Below are positions 34,080-42,294 of a stretch of DNA of 64,000 nucleotides, piece by piece. The position numbers and the translations under genes were made by a program. Below the pieces are notes generated by a model that worked only from the letters and a program-made list of their open reading frames with translations, had not been told where the DNA came from and made no database searches. The DNA comes from Terriglobia bacterium (GTDB taxonomy: Bacteria > Acidobacteriota > Terriglobia > Bryobacterales > Bryobacteraceae), in the NCBI GenBank assembly GCA_020073305.1, contig JAIQFK010000001.1, positions 186,001 to 250,000 on the forward strand, written 5' to 3'. The stretch's first letter is position 1. Every line of letters begins with the position of its first letter.

Positions 34080-36059
34080 CTGCCACACAAGTCAAAATGG
34101 CTTTTCCTGTTTTTCTCCTTGGCCCCTCTATTTGCGGCGGATTGGACCCCGGTTGACCCCGCGGATTTGGCCGCAAAATCCCCCAAAGTCGAAAAGGACG
34201 CTCACGCGGAGGCCATCCTCTGGGAAGTGCGAGTCTCGGACGAGGCCACCGGCGCCTATCCGCACAGCGTTTTCACCCATTACTTGAAAATCAAAGTATT
34301 TGATGAGCGCGGCGCGGAATTAGTGAGCAAGGTCGACATTCCCTATGTCGCCGGAGTCTCCGTCAGCCGGATCGAAGGCCGCACCACCAAGCCCGACGGA
34401 TCCGTCATTGAACTCAAGAAAGACGCCGTCTTCGACCGGATGCTCGTCAAGGTGAGCGGCCTGAAACTGAAAGCCAAATCCTTCGTGCTGCCCGGCGTTG
34501 AGCCCGGAGCCGTGGTCGAATACCGCTGGTATGAGCGCTACGAAGAACGATTAGCCAACTACGTCGAGCTTCAGTTCCAGCGTGATATTCCGGTTCAGAC
34601 TGTGCGCTACTATCTCAAACCGCTCAGCAACCCCTACTTTCCCTATTCCATGCGCACCATGGGTTTTCATCTTCCACCGGGAATGAGCTTCGCGAAAGAA
34701 CAAAAGGGCTTCAGCAGCCTCACCGCTACCAACATGCCCGCCTTTCACGAGGAACCCTACATGCCACCTGAGCACGAGGTAACAGGCTGGATGCTGGTGT
34801 ACTACGCCGAAAACAAGCAGTCCACGCCGGACAAATACTGGAAAGATCATGGCCGCGAACTGTATCAGGATTTCAAGGCGCGCATGAAGGTGGATGGAGA
34901 AGTCAAGAAGACCGCGCAGCAGGTTATGGAGGACGCCAGCGCCCCGGAGGAGAAACTGCGCCGCCTCTTCCGTTATTGCCGCAACTCCATCAAGAATGTC
35001 AACGATTCAGGCTCCGGTCTAAGCGTCGAGGAGCGGTCGGATCGCAAGCAGAACAAAGTTCCCGCCGATACCATCCGCGCCGGAATGGGGACGGGATTAG
35101 ACATTGACCTGCTCTTTGGAGCTCTGGCCACCGCTGCGGGTTTCGACGCGCGCTTTTCCAAGATGGCTGATCGCAGCCAGTTTTTCTTCAGTCCCGAACT
35201 GGCGCAGGCGTACTTCTTGCGAGCCTACGAAGTGGCCGTAAAAGTCAACGACCACTGGAGCTTTTTTGATCCCGCCAGCACCTATGTCCCCTTCGGCATG
35301 CTGCGATGGCAGGAGGAGGGCACCGCCGCGCTGATTACCGATCCGTCCGAACCCCAGTTCATCACCACGCCGCTCTCGGAACCCGCCAAGTCGCTGAGCA
35401 AGCGGTCCGGATCTTTTCGCCTGAGCGACGCCGGGACGCTGGAAGGCGATGTGCACATCGAGTATACCGGCCACGCTGCCACCAGCCGCCGCCGCGATTA
35501 CCAGGAACAGCAGGAAGAGCAGCAGCAGGATCAGGTTCAAAAGATGTTGAGCGACCAATATGGCGGCGCCGAAGTCACAGCCATCCGCGTTGAGAATGCC
35601 GCCGACCCTGATAAGCCGCTGCTCGTGAGCTATCACATCAAGGTTCCCGACTACGCCCAGAGAACCGGAAAGCGCCTCTTCCTGCCCATCGCATTTTTTC
35701 AACGGAATCTGCCGGCAAAATTTTCGGCCAGCGAGAGAAAGTACCCCGTCTATTTCTCCTATCCGTGGATGGAAAGCGATCAGATCTCGGTGGAATTGCC
35801 CGAAGGCTATGAACTCGAGCACCCTGAATTGCCGCCTCACATCCCTCTGCAGAGCATCGGGAACTACAAGTTAGGCGCGCGTTACGACACCGCAAAGCGA
35901 ACGCTGATTTGTACCCGGGAACTGATCTTCGGCAATGAAGGCCACATTGTCTTTCCTGTTAGTGTTTACTCGGGTGTCAAGAAGGCGTTCGACTTGATGC
36001 ATCAGTCGGACGAGCACGTGCTCACCCTTAAGCAGGCGCAGCCTGTGGCAAGCCAGTAG
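34080..36059 (+). CDS. DUF3857 protein with degenerate transglutaminase-like domain (probable CTG start)
   Basis: A 659-residue protein if started at CTG 34080. That start has an AGGGG ribosome site 7 bases upstream and yields a perfect signal peptide (PHKSKWLFLFFSLAPLFAA). The first standard start, TTG 34119, would cut the signal in half. Residues of about 20-280 are DUF3857. In the transglutaminase region the catalytic cysteine position reads GMGTGLDIDLLF (Gly339), and the histidine block is not recognisable; the FDPA aspartate remains. It therefore looks non-catalytic. The second DUF3857 gene follows after 12 bases and keeps the triad, so the two may form one complex. Confidence 0.8.
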   Translation: MPHKSKWLFLFFSLAPLFAADWTPVDPADLAAKSPKVEKDAHAEAILWEVRVSDEATGAYPHSVFTHYLKIKVFDERGAELVSKVDIPYVAGVSVSRIEGRTTKPDGSVIELKKDAVFDRMLVKVSGLKLKAKSFVLPGVEPGAVVEYRWYERYEERLANYVELQFQRDIPVQTVRYYLKPLSNPYFPYSMRTMGFHLPPGMSFAKEQKGFSSLTATNMPAFHEEPYMPPEHEVTGWMLVYYAENKQSTPDKYWKDHGRELYQDFKARMKVDGEVKKTAQQVMEDASAPEEKLRRLFRYCRNSIKNVNDSGSGLSVEERSDRKQNKVPADTIRAGMGTGLDIDLLFGALATAAGFDARFSKMADRSQFFFSPELAQAYFLRAYEVAVKVNDHWSFFDPASTYVPFGMLRWQEEGTAALITDPSEPQFITTPLSEPAKSLSKRSGSFRLSDAGTLEGDVHIEYTGHAATSRRRDYQEQQEEQQQDQVQKMLSDQYGGAEVTAIRVENAADPDKPLLVSYHIKVPDYAQRTGKRLFLPIAFFQRNLPAKFSASERKYPVYFSYPWMESDQISVELPEGYELEHPELPPHIPLQSIGNYKLGARYDTAKRTLICTRELIFGNEGHIVFPVSVYSGVKKAFDLMHQSDEHVLTLKQAQPVASQ

Positions 36060-36071
36060 GGGCGTCCGAAA

Positions 36072-38030
36072 ATGCGGATCCCCAAAATCCCGCTGATCGC
36101 GATTCTTCTTCTGCACGCGGCGTCCGCGGCCGACGACACCCCAGCCTGGGTGCGAGAGGCTGCGGCGATTGCGCCCCCGAAATACGACGCCAAAGTTCCC
36201 GCGGTGGTTCTGCTCAACGAGCAGCACGTGGTGGTCGATCAGAGCGGCCGCCGCACGTGCACCACGCGGCGTGCGGTCCGCATCCTGTCCCGCGAAGGCC
36301 GCGAGTTTGCGCGCGGTTCCGAAATCTATCTGACAGGAACCGGGAAAGTCCGTGAACTGCGCGGCTGGCTGGTGACGCCCTCTGGAGAGACCCGGCGGTA
36401 TGGAAAAGAGAAAACGGCGGATGTCGGCCTGGTCGAGAACGACATCTACAACGAGTACCGCGTGCGGGTCATCCTCGCCGCGCAGGATGCCGACCCCGGC
36501 AGCGTGTTCGCTTATGAGGCGGTGTCCGAAGACAAATCCATCTTCACGCAGTGGCTGTGGGAGTTTCAGGATCGCTTGCCGGCCCTCACTTCGCGCTTCG
36601 TTCTCTCGCTGCCCGCCGGCTGGCGCGCCGAGACCGTGACCTTCAACGCCGAAACTGTGCGTCCGCTTATCACCGAGGGAATCTACACCTGGGAGTTGAA
36701 AAATCTTCCGTTTCTCGAACCCGAGCCTGCCAGTCCGGAAATCAGCGCGCTCGCGCCCTGGCTCGGCGTGAGTTTCATCGCGCCCGATGGCTCGCGCAGC
36801 GCCGGACCGTCATTCAGTAGCTGGACGGATGTTTCGCGCTTTCAGACCGAAGTTGCCGACTCGCAGCAAACCACCAACGATGCTCTGATGGAGAAGTCCC
36901 GGTCTCTGGTCGCGGGCAGCGCCACTGATTTCGACCGCCTCGCTCCCATTGCGCGTTACGTGCAAAGCGTCAAGTACATCGCCATTTCAACGCGGCTCGG
37001 CAGAGGGGGTGGATACCGGCCGCACCCGGCGGCTGAGGTGTTCACCAAATCGTACGGCGATTGCAAGGACAAAGCCAATCTCATGCGCACCATGCTCAAG
37101 GTCGCCGGTATCGATTCCTACCTCGTCGCGATCTATTCCGGCGACCGTGCCCATGTGCGCGAAGCGTGGCCCTCGCCCTGGCAGTTCAATCACATGATTC
37201 TCGCCGCGAAAGTCTCTCCGCAAACCACCGCGGCGTCCGTGATCGAGCACCCCAAACTCGGACGTCTGTTGATCTTCGATCCCACCGATGAGATGACGCC
37301 GCCGGGATATCTGCCGGATTACGAGCAGGACAGTCTGGCGCTGGTCCTGGCCGGCGAGTCAGGCGCCCTGCTGCGCATGCCGGTCACGCCGCCCTCTGCC
37401 AATCGAGTCGAAAGGGAGGCCGACGTGGTGTTGGCCGCCGACGGAGGCATCTCCGCCAAGGCACGGGAGCACAGTTTCGGAGAGAGCGCCGCCGATGCCC
37501 GCCGGCGTTTCGTCCACTACAGCCGGGCCGACTACGTGAAGAGAATCGAACACTGGGTAGCCGCCACCGCCACCGAAGCCACCGTATCCAAGGTGGAACC
37601 CGAGCCCACGAAAGACGGCACGGAGTTCAGCTTAGGCGTTGAATTCCAGGCGCCGCGCTACGCGCAGATGCTGCAAGGCCGTCTCATGATGTTCAGGCCG
37701 GCCGTGCTCGCGCGAACCACGCAATATCCGTTTGCGTCAGAAAAACGGAAGCAGCCGGTCGTGCTCGATTCGGAATCGTGCACTGAAACCGTGCGCGTGA
37801 CGCTGCCCGCGGGATTCGCCGTGGATGAAATGCCGGACAGCGCCAGCCTGGACGCCCCTTTTGGAACCTACCGCGTCTCTTACAAAGTGGACAACGGAAC
37901 GCTTCTCTTCACCCGATCGCTCGAAGTGAAAGCCACCACCGTTCCCGCTGCCGACTACTCCAAAGTCCGCGACTTTTTCGGCCGCGTCGCCGGCTCCGAG
38001 CAGTCCCCCGTAGTGCTCATCAAACGGTAA
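36072..38030 (+). CDS. DUF3857 protein with active-looking transglutaminase domain
   Basis: A 652-residue protein with signal peptide MRIPKIPLIAILLLHAASA. The DUF3857 domain occupies the N-terminal half (FARGSEIYLTGTGKVRELRG, YNEYRVRVILAAQDADPGSV). The transglutaminase core is complete: C331 in SYGDCKDKANLMRTML, H374 in QFNHMILAAKV and D403 in LLIFDPTDEM. A C-terminal beta-rich tail (DUF2569-like position but unassigned) follows. It is an exported or periplasmic papain-fold enzyme of unknown substrate. It is the second gene of a pair with the inactive paralogue, so a pseudoenzyme-enzyme pairing is plausible. Confidence 0.85.
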   Translation: MRIPKIPLIAILLLHAASAADDTPAWVREAAAIAPPKYDAKVPAVVLLNEQHVVVDQSGRRTCTTRRAVRILSREGREFARGSEIYLTGTGKVRELRGWLVTPSGETRRYGKEKTADVGLVENDIYNEYRVRVILAAQDADPGSVFAYEAVSEDKSIFTQWLWEFQDRLPALTSRFVLSLPAGWRAETVTFNAETVRPLITEGIYTWELKNLPFLEPEPASPEISALAPWLGVSFIAPDGSRSAGPSFSSWTDVSRFQTEVADSQQTTNDALMEKSRSLVAGSATDFDRLAPIARYVQSVKYIAISTRLGRGGGYRPHPAAEVFTKSYGDCKDKANLMRTMLKVAGIDSYLVAIYSGDRAHVREAWPSPWQFNHMILAAKVSPQTTAASVIEHPKLGRLLIFDPTDEMTPPGYLPDYEQDSLALVLAGESGALLRMPVTPPSANRVEREADVVLAADGGISAKAREHSFGESAADARRRFVHYSRADYVKRIEHWVAATATEATVSKVEPEPTKDGTEFSLGVEFQAPRYAQMLQGRLMMFRPAVLARTTQYPFASEKRKQPVVLDSESCTETVRVTLPAGFAVDEMPDSASLDAPFGTYRVSYKVDNGTLLFTRSLEVKATTVPAADYSKVRDFFGRVAGSEQSPVVLIKR

Positions 38031-38061
38031 CGCTGGTCGGCTCGGCGCGAGGATCACATCG

Positions 38062-38474
38062 GTGTCGCTCAAATTCAAACTCTTGGTGGCGATCGGCGTC
38101 TTAGCTCTGGTCTGGTTCGGGACTACTTCGACCCCAACAGCGTCGCGCACATTTCGATGCAGTATCAATTGAAGTTGTTTGGATCCGCGACGTATGAGTA
38201 TCATGCGGCGACCGGACGCTGGCCGGCGAGCCTGGATGATCTCGCGCAGACATCGCTCCCCAAGACGAGCTATGTCTGGAGGCAGAGCGCCCAGCCCATC
38301 GTGTTCCTGTGGCCGCAAAACTTGAAGCCCGCCCCCAAGGACAACGCCACCGTCCTGCTCGCCTATCACGAGGGCGGCCTGTTCAATAAACTCGGCCGCG
38401 TGTGGGTCTGCTGGGGCGACCTGCGAACCGAGCACATCCGCGAGAGCGATCTTCGCGCCCAACTGCGCAAGTGA
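38062..38474 (+). pseudogene. Small exported protein with frameshift
   Basis: GTG 38062, with GAGG upstream, opens a frame encoding a membrane or signal segment (VSLKFKLLVAIGVLALVWFG) that then runs into a stop. Shifting at about 38113-38121 joins it to the frame encoding DYFDPNSVAHISMQYQLKLF and on to the stop at 38472-38474. The remainder (ATGRWPASLDDLAQ, then VLLAYHEGGLFNKLGRVWVC) resembles small pilin-like exported proteins, but I do not recognise a family. Confidence 0.55.
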
Positions 38475-38529
38475 CCCGGCAAGCCTAACCACTCTCGCCT
38501 CGGCAAAACTGGTCATTCGGTCTGTCCAT

Positions 38530-38571
38530 GTAGCGCAGGCCTACGGCGTTCTTTGCCGGAGACCTGCGGCT
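38530..38571. repeat. Half copy of the GTAGCGCAGGCC repeat
   Basis: GTAGCGCAGGCC (38530-38541) is identical to the left arm at 15891. It is followed by a related GACCTGCGGC (38561-38570) and CTTTT. The right half of the palindrome is missing. Confidence 0.6.
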
Positions 38572-38726
38572 TTTCGTTCGTGGCGTCAGTCAATCCCTCG
38601 CTGGCTCAACGACGTGCTCTCCCGAATCGCCGGCTATCCCATCACCCGGCTGGCCGAACTTCTACCGCAGCAGCAGCCCAGGCTTAATCTCCTAACTAGA
38701 GTGCGGCGTCGTATTAAAATGCGGAG

Positions 38727-39164
38727 ATGGTGTCCGGAAATCGTTCCGTACCGGTCGATACTGTCCTGCCCCACGTGGTCTATCAGAACCTGCCGGAGGC
38801 GATGGCCTGGCTGCACCGGGCGTTTGGGTTTGAGGAGTACTACCACTACGGCGCTCCGCTGGCCGGCGGACAGATCCGCGCCGGCAAAGCAGTGATCCAG
38901 GTGCAACAGGCACGGGGACCGCAACAGTCGCCGGCGCAGTTGGGATATGGCACCCAGTCGCTGACAATTTTTCTGAACGATGTGGATGGCCACTACGCGA
39001 GAGCGAAAGCCGCGGGCGCGAAGATTCTCGAGGAGCCGCACGAGACGGAGTACGGAGAGTATCAGTACGCGGCCGAGGATCTGGATGGGCATCACTGGCT
39101 TTTTTCACGACACGCCAGGGATTGCAGTCCCGAGGAGTGGGGCGCAGTGGTGAAGGCGACTTAG
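38727..39164 (+). CDS. VOC family protein
   Basis: A 145-residue protein of the glyoxalase/bleomycin-resistance fold. It has a first module VLPHVVYQNLPEAMAWLHRAFGFEEYYH-type start, and a second LTIFLNDVDGHYARAKAAGA ending in YAAEDLDGHHWLFSRHAR. The final DLDGHHW is the common end of PhnB/glyoxalase-like members. Substrate unknown. Confidence 0.8.
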   Translation: MVSGNRSVPVDTVLPHVVYQNLPEAMAWLHRAFGFEEYYHYGAPLAGGQIRAGKAVIQVQQARGPQQSPAQLGYGTQSLTIFLNDVDGHYARAKAAGAKILEEPHETEYGEYQYAAEDLDGHHWLFSRHARDCSPEEWGAVVKAT

Positions 39165-39171
39165 CTAGCGC

Positions 39172-39324
39172 ATTGTCCTGGAATTCGATCCCAAGTCCGG
39201 CAGTTTCTCCGCTGTGTGCCCGGAACTGCCAGGCCGCGCCTCCGCCGGCGACACCGAAGAAGAAGCCCGGACGAATATCCGCGAAGCGATCGAACTCTAT
39301 TTTGCCCACAGCGCGAACCATTAA
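39172..39324 (+). pseudogene. HicB-like antitoxin remnant
   Basis: A 50-codon stretch reading IVLEFDPKSGSFSAVCPELP, then GRASAGDTEEEARTNIREAI and ELYFAHSANH, ending at TAA 39322-39324. This is the HicB N-terminal fold (IVLExD..GxFxAxCPELPG..SxGDTxEEAxxNxREAIELY). An in-frame TAG two codons upstream removes the expected start, and no ribosome site or start codon is present. No HicA partner is seen. It is probably a decayed toxin-antitoxin relic. Confidence 0.6.
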
Positions 39325-39328
39325 CCAC

Positions 39329-40174
39329 ATGGGCGAGAGCCAGATTGAGTCAGCTAGACAAGAACTAAGACGGAAACACAGTGAGATTTGGGACCCGTAC
39401 GAGTCTCGCCCTACGCCCGAATTGTTTCACTTTACGTCTCCGCAAGGCTTTTGCGGGATCATTGAGAAGCACGAGCTCTGGTGTACCGACGTTAGTCACG
39501 TCAGCGACCCCCGCGAGGGCGACCACGGTCTTTCGGTTGTGAAATCTGTTGTGAAGCGTAAGTCTGTTTACACGCCGTTCAAGGAGTCTGTGCTCAATTT
39601 AGATAGTCTTTTCGGCATGAAGAGAGCGTGGACGGGCTACATAGCGTGCTTCTGCTCGGCCGGAGAGCAGCCGTACATGTGGCAGGATTACGCGAGTGGC
39701 TGTACCGGGTGCGCCTTGGTGTTTGACTACGACGCCCTGTTCGCCGGGGCCCATGGCGGTAAGCGATACGCACTTTTCCCGATGCAGTACGACCCAGAAA
39801 TACAAACTCGTCAGATTGAACAGACAGTGGATCACGCGATCCACCTTGAACGTGAATTGGAAATCTCCGGTCGCAAACACCGCGAGCGGTACTGGGCGGA
39901 GGTCGAGTTCATTCTGATGGCGTGCGCTATCCGCTTCAAGGACCCTTCTTGGAGCCACGAACAGGAAGTGCGGCTCTGGGTATCCGGCGGTCCCGACGTA
40001 ACACCCTTTGAAGCATCCGGTAAGCGGCGAGTGAGCGCCGAATTGGAGGCCTCCTCGCTGAAGCGCGTGATTAGGGGCCGAACGGCCGGGGACAACCTCA
40101 GTATTGACAGAATCACAGACCTGCTAAAACAGCACCATTTTGGAGCGGTACCCGTTGTGGAAGCGGCTGTGTAG
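39329..40174 (+). CDS. DUF2971 domain protein
   Basis: A 281-residue protein from ATG 39329; the frame is open upstream, but that part overlaps the VOC gene and the HicB relic. ELFHFTSPQGFCGIIEKHEL and WCTDVSHVSDPREGDHG match the DUF2971 start (YHYTxxxxLxxIL..xxLWxSxxxxFNDPxE). Later IACFCSAGEQPYMWQDYASG and FKDPSWSHEQEVRLW complete the pattern. The base composition looks more AT-rich than the neighbours, which may mean transfer. DUF2971 proteins occur in accessory and defence contexts, but their function is unknown. Confidence 0.75.
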   Translation: MGESQIESARQELRRKHSEIWDPYESRPTPELFHFTSPQGFCGIIEKHELWCTDVSHVSDPREGDHGLSVVKSVVKRKSVYTPFKESVLNLDSLFGMKRAWTGYIACFCSAGEQPYMWQDYASGCTGCALVFDYDALFAGAHGGKRYALFPMQYDPEIQTRQIEQTVDHAIHLERELEISGRKHRERYWAEVEFILMACAIRFKDPSWSHEQEVRLWVSGGPDVTPFEASGKRRVSAELEASSLKRVIRGRTAGDNLSIDRITDLLKQHHFGAVPVVEAAV

Positions 40175-40201
40175 TGGATCTGCGCGGTTCACGCTCCACC
40201 C

Positions 40202-41359
40202 TCACCTTCGAAACTGCTTACTCAACGCCAGCCTCTGATGCTGATAACTCGACCCAATCCCTTGCCCATATATTTTCTTCGGCACACTCAACAGCCGCTC
40301 AAACACCAGCCGGCCCACCGTTTGCCCGTCTTCGAGAAGAAACGGAACCTCGTGGGATCGCACTTCGAGCACCGCGTGCGTGCCCTTGATGTCGTCGGCG
40401 CCGTAGCCGAAGCCGGGATCGAAGAACCCCGCGTAATGAATGCGGAACTCGCCCACCGAGGGATCGTACGGCACCATTTCGGCTGCGAAAGAGTGTGGAA
40501 TGCGCACCCGTTCCTTCGAAGCCAGGATGTAGAAATCGCGTGGATCGAGCACCAGAGTGCGCGATTTCGTGCGGTGGATCGGCTCCCAGTATTCCAGCGG
40601 ATCGTAATGATTGATCCGGCTCAAATCAATGAGCGGCGTATTCCGGCGGGCCTTATAGCCGATAATTTCGGAGCCTTCCTCGCCGCTCAAATCCACAGAG
40701 AGCCACAGGCTCTTGTTCGAAATCAGCGCATCCGCGGGTAACTCGTCTTCGCTGTAGACCAGCGTCTCCTGCTCGTGCAGCCGCTCGAGTTCCGTGTCCG
40801 AAGGCGGCGGATTGCCGCGCCGCAGCCGGAGCTGGTTCAAACGCACTCCCTGTTCCACCACGATGCTGAAGGTGCGCGGCACGATCTCCGTGTACAGCTT
40901 CCCCTTGTACCCCGCCGGCACCCGCTCGAATTCGCTCCCGTAATCCGTGATCAAGCGTGTGAACACGTCCAGCCTTCCCGTGGTGCTCTTGGGATTTGCT
41001 TTGCCCGAGATATCTGAGGGCAGGCTCAGCTCTTCCACCAGCGGCGCCATATACGCGCAACCGCGCTCCAGAACCGCGGGCCGCGTCAGATCGATTTTAT
41101 AGAGGTGATTGTCCTGCAGTTTGTCGATCACCCGCGCGTTCCGGCTGGAAAGAAAACTTGCGCGGATGCGATACGCCACCGGTCCGATGCGCAGGTCCAT
41201 ACTCGAAGGCTGCACCTGTTCCGGCGCGATTGGCGGGTCCGCCGTAATGTGGCCTGCCGCGATCAGTTCTTCAATCGATTGCGACGGCAGGATCCCCGTC
41301 GTGTATGAGGGCAGATATTCTTTCAGTTCGCTGAACAGGTAAGGCATGCTTTCGAGCAT
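40202..41359 (-). CDS. dcd: 2'-deoxycytidine 5'-triphosphate deaminase, double-domain type
   Basis: A 385-residue protein from ATG 41359, the long form of dCTP deaminase with two dUTPase-like halves. The N-terminal half has QVQPSSMDLRIG and SDISGKANPKSTTGRLDVFT with the S-x-R/K-like active-site block. The second half has PHSFAAEMVPYDPSVGEFR, HYAGFFDPGFGYG and LEVRSHEVPFLLEDGQTVGR. It converts dCTP to dUTP for thymidylate synthesis. Its ATG overlaps the pyrD stop by one base (TAATG), so the two pyrimidine genes are translationally coupled. Confidence 0.85.
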   Translation of the reverse strand: MLESMPYLFSELKEYLPSYTTGILPSQSIEELIAAGHITADPPIAPEQVQPSSMDLRIGPVAYRIRASFLSSRNARVIDKLQDNHLYKIDLTRPAVLERGCAYMAPLVEELSLPSDISGKANPKSTTGRLDVFTRLITDYGSEFERVPAGYKGKLYTEIVPRTFSIVVEQGVRLNQLRLRRGNPPPSDTELERLHEQETLVYSEDELPADALISNKSLWLSVDLSGEEGSEIIGYKARRNTPLIDLSRINHYDPLEYWEPIHRTKSRTLVLDPRDFYILASKERVRIPHSFAAEMVPYDPSVGEFRIHYAGFFDPGFGYGADDIKGTHAVLEVRSHEVPFLLEDGQTVGRLVFERLLSVPKKIYGQGIGSSYQHQRLALSKQFRR

Positions 41360-42294
41360 TATTCTGCTGATGGTACATCACACCGCAGTGTGCCCGTGAG
41401 CTCGCTCACCTGCGCGATCTTCTGCTTTTTCAAAAACTCGCCCAGTTCGCGCGCGATGCGCACCGGCGACGTGGGGTCCCAGAAGGTCGAGGTGCCGACT
41501 TCGACGGCGCTCGCCCCGGCAATCATGAACTCCGCGGCATCTTCGCCCGTCGCGATCCCGCCCATTCCCACCACCGGAATCTTCACCGCTTTGGCCGCCT
41601 GGTACACCATGCGTAGCGCAATGGGCTTGATCGCCGGACCGGAGAGGCCGCCGAAGCCGGCGCCCAGGCGCGGCCGCCGCGTCTTCGCATCCACCGCCAA
41701 CGCGATGAACGTGTTCACCAGCGAAATCGCATCCGCTCCGGCCTGCTCCGCCGCCCGGGCCAAGGGAGCGATGTCCGCGACATTCGGCGAGAGCTTCACC
41801 ATCAGTGGCCGCCGCGCCACCCGTTTCACTTCGGTGATCAGCTCGGTTAACAGTCCCGGATCGTTCGAGAAGTAGATGCCGCCGTGCCGCGTGTTGGGAC
41901 ACGAGACGTTCAGCTCGTACCCGGCCACTCCCGGCGAGTCCTCCAGCACGCGCACCACTTCGACATAATCCTCCGTCGCGTATCCAAACACGTTCGCGAA
42001 CACGGCGGTCTGGAATTGGGCCAGCTTCGGCAGCTTCTCTGCCACAAACGTGCGCACGCCGACGTTTTGCAGGCCGACGGAGTTCATCATGCCGCCGCGC
42101 GTCTCCCAAAGGCGCGGCTCCGGGTTGCCGCTCATGGGCTCGCGCGACAGACCTTTTACGACCAGGCCCCCCAGCTCGTGAAGTTCGACGAGGTGCTCGA
42201 ACTCAATGCCGTAGCCGAACGTTCCGGAAGCTGCGATGACAGGATTGCGAAGGGGGATGCCACACAGCGAAACGGCCAGCGGAGAACTGCTCAT
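41359..42294 (-). CDS. pyrD: Dihydroorotate dehydrogenase, class 1B
   Basis: A 311-residue FMN enzyme from ATG 42294. It contains NPVIAASGTFGYGIEFEHL, then the catalytic cysteine in GYELNVSCPNTRHGG, which marks class 1 (class 2 uses serine). It also has PLMVKLSPNVADIAPLARAA, AISLVNTFIALAVD and the phosphate-binding VVGMGGIATGEDAAEFMIAG. Class 1B enzymes use NAD+ through PyrK, which is not in this window. Start and stop overlap both neighbours (ATGA upstream, TAATG downstream), so the three genes form one operon. Confidence 0.92.
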   Translation of the reverse strand: MSSSPLAVSLCGIPLRNPVIAASGTFGYGIEFEHLVELHELGGLVVKGLSREPMSGNPEPRLWETRGGMMNSVGLQNVGVRTFVAEKLPKLAQFQTAVFANVFGYATEDYVEVVRVLEDSPGVAGYELNVSCPNTRHGGIYFSNDPGLLTELITEVKRVARRPLMVKLSPNVADIAPLARAAEQAGADAISLVNTFIALAVDAKTRRPRLGAGFGGLSGPAIKPIALRMVYQAAKAVKIPVVGMGGIATGEDAAEFMIAGASAVEVGTSTFWDPTSPVRIARELGEFLKKQKIAQVSELTGTLRCDVPSAE

